Notes under the pieces: generated by a model
Database searches by the model: none
What the model saw: the letters and a program-made list of their open reading frames with translations, nothing else
Told to the model about the DNA's origin: nothing
Shown here: piece after piece, positions 6,694 to 9,911 of the stretch
Position numbering within the stretch: the first letter of the stretch is position 1
Layout of the letters: the number at the start of each line of letters is the position of its first letter
Position numbers and translations under genes: made by a program
NCBI GenBank assembly: GCA_964493985.1
Contig: CAZBQL010000108.1
Location: forward strand, 1 to 9,911
Source of the DNA: MGML01 sp964493985
Lineage (GTDB): Bacteria > Chloroflexota > Dehalococcoidia > Dehalococcoidales > UBA2162
Direction: 5' to 3'
Length of the DNA: 9,911 nt

Positions 6694-7629
6694 ATGGGGA
6701 AAAAAGTATTTGTTGATCTGACGCATCCTTTCGGTGCGGAAATTCCACGCTGGCCTTATTTTGACAAGCCAATAATCGATAATACTCACACCATGGCGAA
6801 AGGCGGTGTTCTGACCCAAAAAATTACCTGTACTATGCATACCGGTACCCACTGCGATGCTCCCCGCCATGTCATGGAAATCGAATTTGACGGTAAGAGA
6901 GCGCGGTATACTCACGAGATGCCTGTCGACGCCTATACCGGAGAAGCGGTTTGCCTTCCCATCGAAATTGAACGATGGGGGCTTATCGGACCAAAACACC
7001 TTGAAGCTGCTTGTGAAAAAGTAGGTATCGGGACGAATGAACTGGAAGGCATGGTGCTTTGCCTTAATACCGGCATGCACAGGAAGTTCGACGATTCAAA
7101 AGAGTACTATCATTATTCTTGTGGTACCGGGATTGATGCCGGCAGGTGGTTTGTGGAGAAAAAAGTAAAGTGCGTCGCGATGGATATGCAGGCTCTGGAC
7201 CATCCTCTCCATACCGCTATGGGTAACAACGGGATGACCCGTATGAACTTAATCGGAGCTTCCGGCTATCCCATCACCGAGGAATATACTCAGCAGTTCG
7301 GCGAAGAAGCTTATGCTGAATTTGACAAGTTTACCTATATCAAAGTACATGGCAAAGAAGCTTATGACAAGAAATTCGGCGATTTGGAAGCTATCGGTTG
7401 CTGGGGTACCTGGGAGCCCTGCCACAAGATGATGCTGGGACATGGTATTGTCGGCGTTGAAAACCTCGGCGGCAATCTTGACAAAGTTTCAGGTAAGCGT
7501 TTCAGGTTCTACTGCTTCCCGCTCCGCTGGTATCTGGGTGATGGCTCGATGGCTCGGTGTGTCGCCGAAATCGACGAAGACAATCTCAATGATGTACCCG
7601 ATAGGGAATACAAATACGATACGATGTAA
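6694..7629 (+). CDS. Cyclase-family metal-dependent hydrolase (kynurenine formamidase/isatin hydrolase superfamily)
   Basis: A 311-residue member of the cyclase superfamily (PF04199), somewhat longer than the usual 200-260. The hallmark HTGTHCDAPRH at 49-59 supplies the divalent metal ligands H49, H53 and D55 and the nearby H59. The D169-H170-P-L-H173 region aligns with the second conserved core of the family. Known members hydrolyse amide or ring bonds: formylkynurenine, isatin, and, as I recall, dihydrophloroglucinol in anaerobic phloroglucinol breakdown. No signal peptide is seen, so it is probably cytosolic. ATG 6694 follows AAAGGA (6681-6686). It lies between the SDR and the cupin with short gaps, so all are likely co-transcribed. 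In this setting it is the best candidate for a ring-opening hydrolase, but the substrate is not shown by sequence. Confidence 0.91.
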   Translation: MGKKVFVDLTHPFGAEIPRWPYFDKPIIDNTHTMAKGGVLTQKITCTMHTGTHCDAPRHVMEIEFDGKRARYTHEMPVDAYTGEAVCLPIEIERWGLIGPKHLEAACEKVGIGTNELEGMVLCLNTGMHRKFDDSKEYYHYSCGTGIDAGRWFVEKKVKCVAMDMQALDHPLHTAMGNNGMTRMNLIGASGYPITEEYTQQFGEEAYAEFDKFTYIKVHGKEAYDKKFGDLEAIGCWGTWEPCHKMMLGHGIVGVENLGGNLDKVSGKRFRFYCFPLRWYLGDGSMARCVAEIDEDNLNDVPDREYKYDTM

Positions 7630-7658
7630 TTTTACAGGATTATGGAGAGTTATATCTT

Positions 7659-7997
7659 ATGAAAAAAGTTAGTCTATCACAAGTCAAACCTTATTCTGCG
7701 GATTTGCATTTTAATATGTCGGCGATGCGACTGCAAGGGAAAGAAGAGACAGGTATTCAGAAATTCTGGATGGGTCTTTCATATTTCCTTCCTGAAGGTG
7801 GCGCTGCGTGGGCGTACGAAGATTCGCCCACGGAAAAAGTCTACCTTGTCCTGGAAGGTGAGATAACCGTTAAGTCAAAGGATGAGGAAATAAAACTCGG
7901 TCCGATGGACTCGCTCTATCTGGCACCATACGAAGGCAGGGAGATAATAAACAATACCAATAAGCCGGTTACAATGCTCGTTGCCGTCAGTTACTAG
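7659..7997 (+). CDS. Small single-domain cupin lacking the metal-binding histidines
   Basis: A 112-residue protein with one cupin beta-barrel. The region 47-67 (GG, E59, LVLEG) fits cupin motif 1, but its two His positions are occupied by other residues such as W51 and Y53. Motif 2 (81-98, with PYEG at 90-93 and N98) also lacks its His. The only His in the protein is H17. It is therefore unlikely to bind metal in the usual way. It may act as a binding or isomerase-type cupin, or as a helper of the neighbouring cyclase. The start follows GGAG (7644-7647), 29 nt after the cyclase stop, which implies tight co-expression. I see no basis for a specific reaction. Confidence 0.8.
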   Translation: MKKVSLSQVKPYSADLHFNMSAMRLQGKEETGIQKFWMGLSYFLPEGGAAWAYEDSPTEKVYLVLEGEITVKSKDEEIKLGPMDSLYLAPYEGREIINNTNKPVTMLVAVSY

Positions 7998-8086
7998 ATC
8001 AGGATAATAAAAATCAAGCTTTAAGAAATGAAGCTCGGAATGATTCGAGTGAAGGGTTAATATGCCTGTGGATAAAGGAATATCGC

Positions 8087-9857
8087 ATGAGTAAACCTAT
8101 CTGGATTCCTTCGGAAGAGCGAATCAAAGCAGCTAACCTGACCAGGGTTGTCAACCTGGTAAACGGACGATATGAACTGAACCTGAACACATACGGTGAT
8201 TTACAGAAGTGGTCAGTCAACAATATCCCAAATTTCTGGGCGTTAATATGGGAATTCGGAGAGGTTATGGCATCAGTACCGTATGAAAGCGTAGTTACTA
8301 ACCTTGATGATATGCTTGGTGTTACGTGGTTTCCCGGTGCCAGGCTTAACTTTGCCGAGAACCTGCTCAGGTATCGTGATAACAGAACAGCCCTTACGTT
8401 CATAGGCGAGGGACAGGAAGCAGTCAGACTTTCTTATGCTCAACTCTATGACAAGGTCGCTCATCTCGCTGAAGCGTTGAGACAATCAGGTGTAAAAGTC
8501 GGAGACAGAATAGCCGGATTTATGCCAAATATGATTGAGACAGTGATTGCGATGCTGGCTGCGACAAGTCTNNNNNNNNNNNNNNNNNNNNNNNNNNNNN
8601 NNNNNNNNNNNNNNNNNNNNNNNNNNNNNNNNNNNNNNNNNNNNNNNNNNNNNNNNNNNNNNNNNNNNNNNGTTCGAACAACTTCCCTTCGATCATCCCA
8701 TTTATATCGTTTATTCTTCCGGTACTACTGACAAACCAAAGTGTGTTGTGCATAGAGCAGGCGGCATCCTCCTGCAGCACCTGAAGGAATTAATGCTGAA
8801 TACCGATATGAAGCGCGATGATACAATTTTCTACTTTACGACCTGCGGGTGGGTTATGTGGAACTGGCTGGTGAGTTCGCTGACCCAGGGAGCATCGATT
8901 ATTCTTTATGACGGCTCGCCTTTCTTTCCGGACGAAACCACGCTTTTCAAACTCGTCAAGGATGAAAATGCAAGTATCTGGGGTACCAGCCCGCGGTACC
9001 TCGCCACGATTGAAAAGGCAGGCATAAGACCAGATGAACAGTACGATTTACCTAACCTCAAGACAATGATTTCAACCGGCTCCCCACTTTCGATTGAAAA
9101 TTATCAGTTCGTATACCGTTACATCAAGCCGGATGTGTTCCTGAACAATATTTCAGGTGGGACGGAAGCCATCGCCTGTTTTGGTATCGGGAATCCTGTC
9201 AGCCCCATCTATGCCGGAGAGATGCAGGGACTCGGATTGGGTATGGATGTACACGTGTTCGACGATGAAGGTAAATCTATTACGGAACAGGAGGGTGAAC
9301 TGGTCTGTACCAAACCTTTTCCATCGATGCCCCTAAAATTCTGGAATGATGATAGTAACCAGAAATACAGGAGTACCTATTTCGAGATGTACCCTAATGT
9401 CTGGCGTCACGGAGACAATGCCAGTATTACAGATAACGGAGGTTTGATAATCAGTGGTCGCTCCGATGCAACTCTGAAGCCGGGAGGGGTAAGAATCGGT
9501 ACCGCAGAAATATACCGTCAGGTTGAAACTGTCGAAGAAGTCCAGGACAGCCTGGTGATAGGACAGGAATGGGATAATGATGTCCGCATTATTTTGTTTG
9601 TCAAACTGAACGAAGGAGTCGAGCTTAACGAAGCTCTTATTCAGAAATTAAGAAATGTTATCAGGAATAACGCTTCACCACGCCATATTCCTGCAAAGAT
9701 TATACCGGTAGCCGATATCCCTTATACGGTAAACGGGAAAAAGGTTGAGTTAGCCGTTAAAAACATCATACACGGAAAACCGGTACAGAATATCGATGCC
9801 TTGGCCAATCCGGATGCACTTGAGCTGTACAAGAATCTCAAGGAACTACAGAATTAA
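8087..9857 (+). CDS. Acetoacetyl-CoA synthetase, interrupted by an assembly gap
   Basis: An AMP-forming ligase that activates acetoacetate or a similar 3-oxo acid with ATP and CoA. The N-terminal 161 residues (8087-8571) include the family signature WFPGARLNFAENLL. After 100 Ns the protein resumes in another frame at 8673 and runs 394 residues to the stop. This part carries FDHPIYIVYSSGTT, FTTCGWVMWNWLVS, YDGSPFFP, GGTEAI, and NGKKVE with the candidate catalytic Lys. Family members are about 650 residues, so about 95-100 residues are missing and the gap is really near 290 nt. The P-loop reads SSGTTDKPK, with Asp where the family has Gly. ATG 8087 follows AAAGGA (8074-8079). It lies 89 nt after the cupin as the last gene of the block, which suggests the pathway ends in acetoacetate or another beta-keto acid. 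The two-frame break is best explained by the placeholder gap, not by mutation. Confidence 0.92.
8572..8671. other. Assembly gap, 100 Ns of arbitrary size
   Basis: Exactly 100 Ns lie inside the acetoacetyl-CoA synthetase gene. The frames on either side disagree if 100 is taken literally. An intact gene needs a gap divisible by three, and 100 is not. The family length predicts about 290 missing bases. Reading frames that cross the Ns are artefacts. Confidence 0.97.
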
Positions 9858-9892
9858 CTAGTCTTACCCTAACAAACAAAAATAACTCTGGT

Positions 9893-9909
9893 ACTCCATC
9901 AAGAGGAGT
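9893..9909 (+). terminator. Possible start of a terminator hairpin cut by the window end
   Basis: ACTCC (9893-9897) and GGAGT (9905-9909) form a 5-bp stem with a 7-nt loop, 36 nt after the acetoacetyl-CoA synthetase stop. The window ends two bases later, so no T-run can be checked. The stem is short and the call is weak. Confidence 0.2.
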
Positions 9910-9911
9910 CT

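Noticed and set aside
6370..7080. Minus-strand ORF of 236 codons
   Set aside because: It is antisense to the SDR and cyclase genes, which have clear family motifs and ribosome sites. The minus-strand product shows no recognisable motif.
8062..8094. Ten-codon ORF overlapping the acetoacetyl-CoA synthetase start, preceded by GAAGGG
   Set aside because: It could be a coupling leader peptide, but it is too short to support, and AAAGGA serves ATG 8087 directly.
1..9911. CRISPR arrays, tRNA or rRNA genes, transposases, attachment sites
   Set aside because: No regularly spaced repeats, cloverleaf sequences, transposase motifs or terminal repeats were seen on either strand.

Overview
The window holds a compact bacterial catabolic gene cluster on the + strand (1059-9857), preceded by a divergently transcribed MarR-family regulator (228-692, minus strand). 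It looks like a draft genome or metagenome scaffold, because a run of exactly 100 Ns (8572-8671) breaks the last gene out of frame. The organism is probably an anaerobe or facultative anaerobe with strong AAGGAGGTGA-type Shine-Dalgarno sites. The clostridial-type ferredoxin, the fumarate-reductase-like flavoprotein and the Thr/Glu-rich lipoprotein solute-binding protein would fit Chloroflexota (Dehalococcoidia-like) or Firmicutes. No phylogenetic marker gene is present, so this is only an inference.

Layout. Bases 1-227 are AT-rich, with at most a doubtful 55-codon ORF (140-307). The minus-strand marR gene follows. The divergent intergenic region (693-1058) carries a good sigma70-like promoter (TTGACA at 858-863), an 18-bp near-perfect palindrome over its -10/+1 region (885-902), and a second inverted repeat (913-934). 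The first gene block is a DAPG-hydrolase (PhlG)-like protein (1059-1724), a two-cluster ferredoxin (1755-1997), an FrdA/AprA-like flavoprotein (2046-3752, TTG start) and a family 5 solute-binding lipoprotein (3777-5591). A 305-bp intergenic region (5592-5896) has unusually strong potential RNA structure. The second block is an SDR dehydrogenase (5897-6661), a metal-dependent cyclase/hydrolase with the HxGTHxDxPxH motif (6694-7629), a small cupin without metal-binding histidines (7659-7997), and an acetoacetyl-CoA synthetase interrupted by the N gap (8087-9857).

How the genes may work together (inference). The gene set reads like a route for a cyclic polyketone or acyl-phenol such as an acylphloroglucinol or cyclic 1,3-dione. 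A lipoprotein captures the substrate. A PhlG-like enzyme cleaves a C-acyl bond. A ferredoxin-coupled flavoprotein and an NAD(P)H-dependent SDR perform reductions. The cyclase-family hydrolase opens a ring, and acetoacetyl-CoA synthetase activates the resulting acetoacetate or other 3-oxo acid. The MarR protein is placed to sense a phenolic or acid ligand and repress the operon. The substrate is not proven by the sequence.
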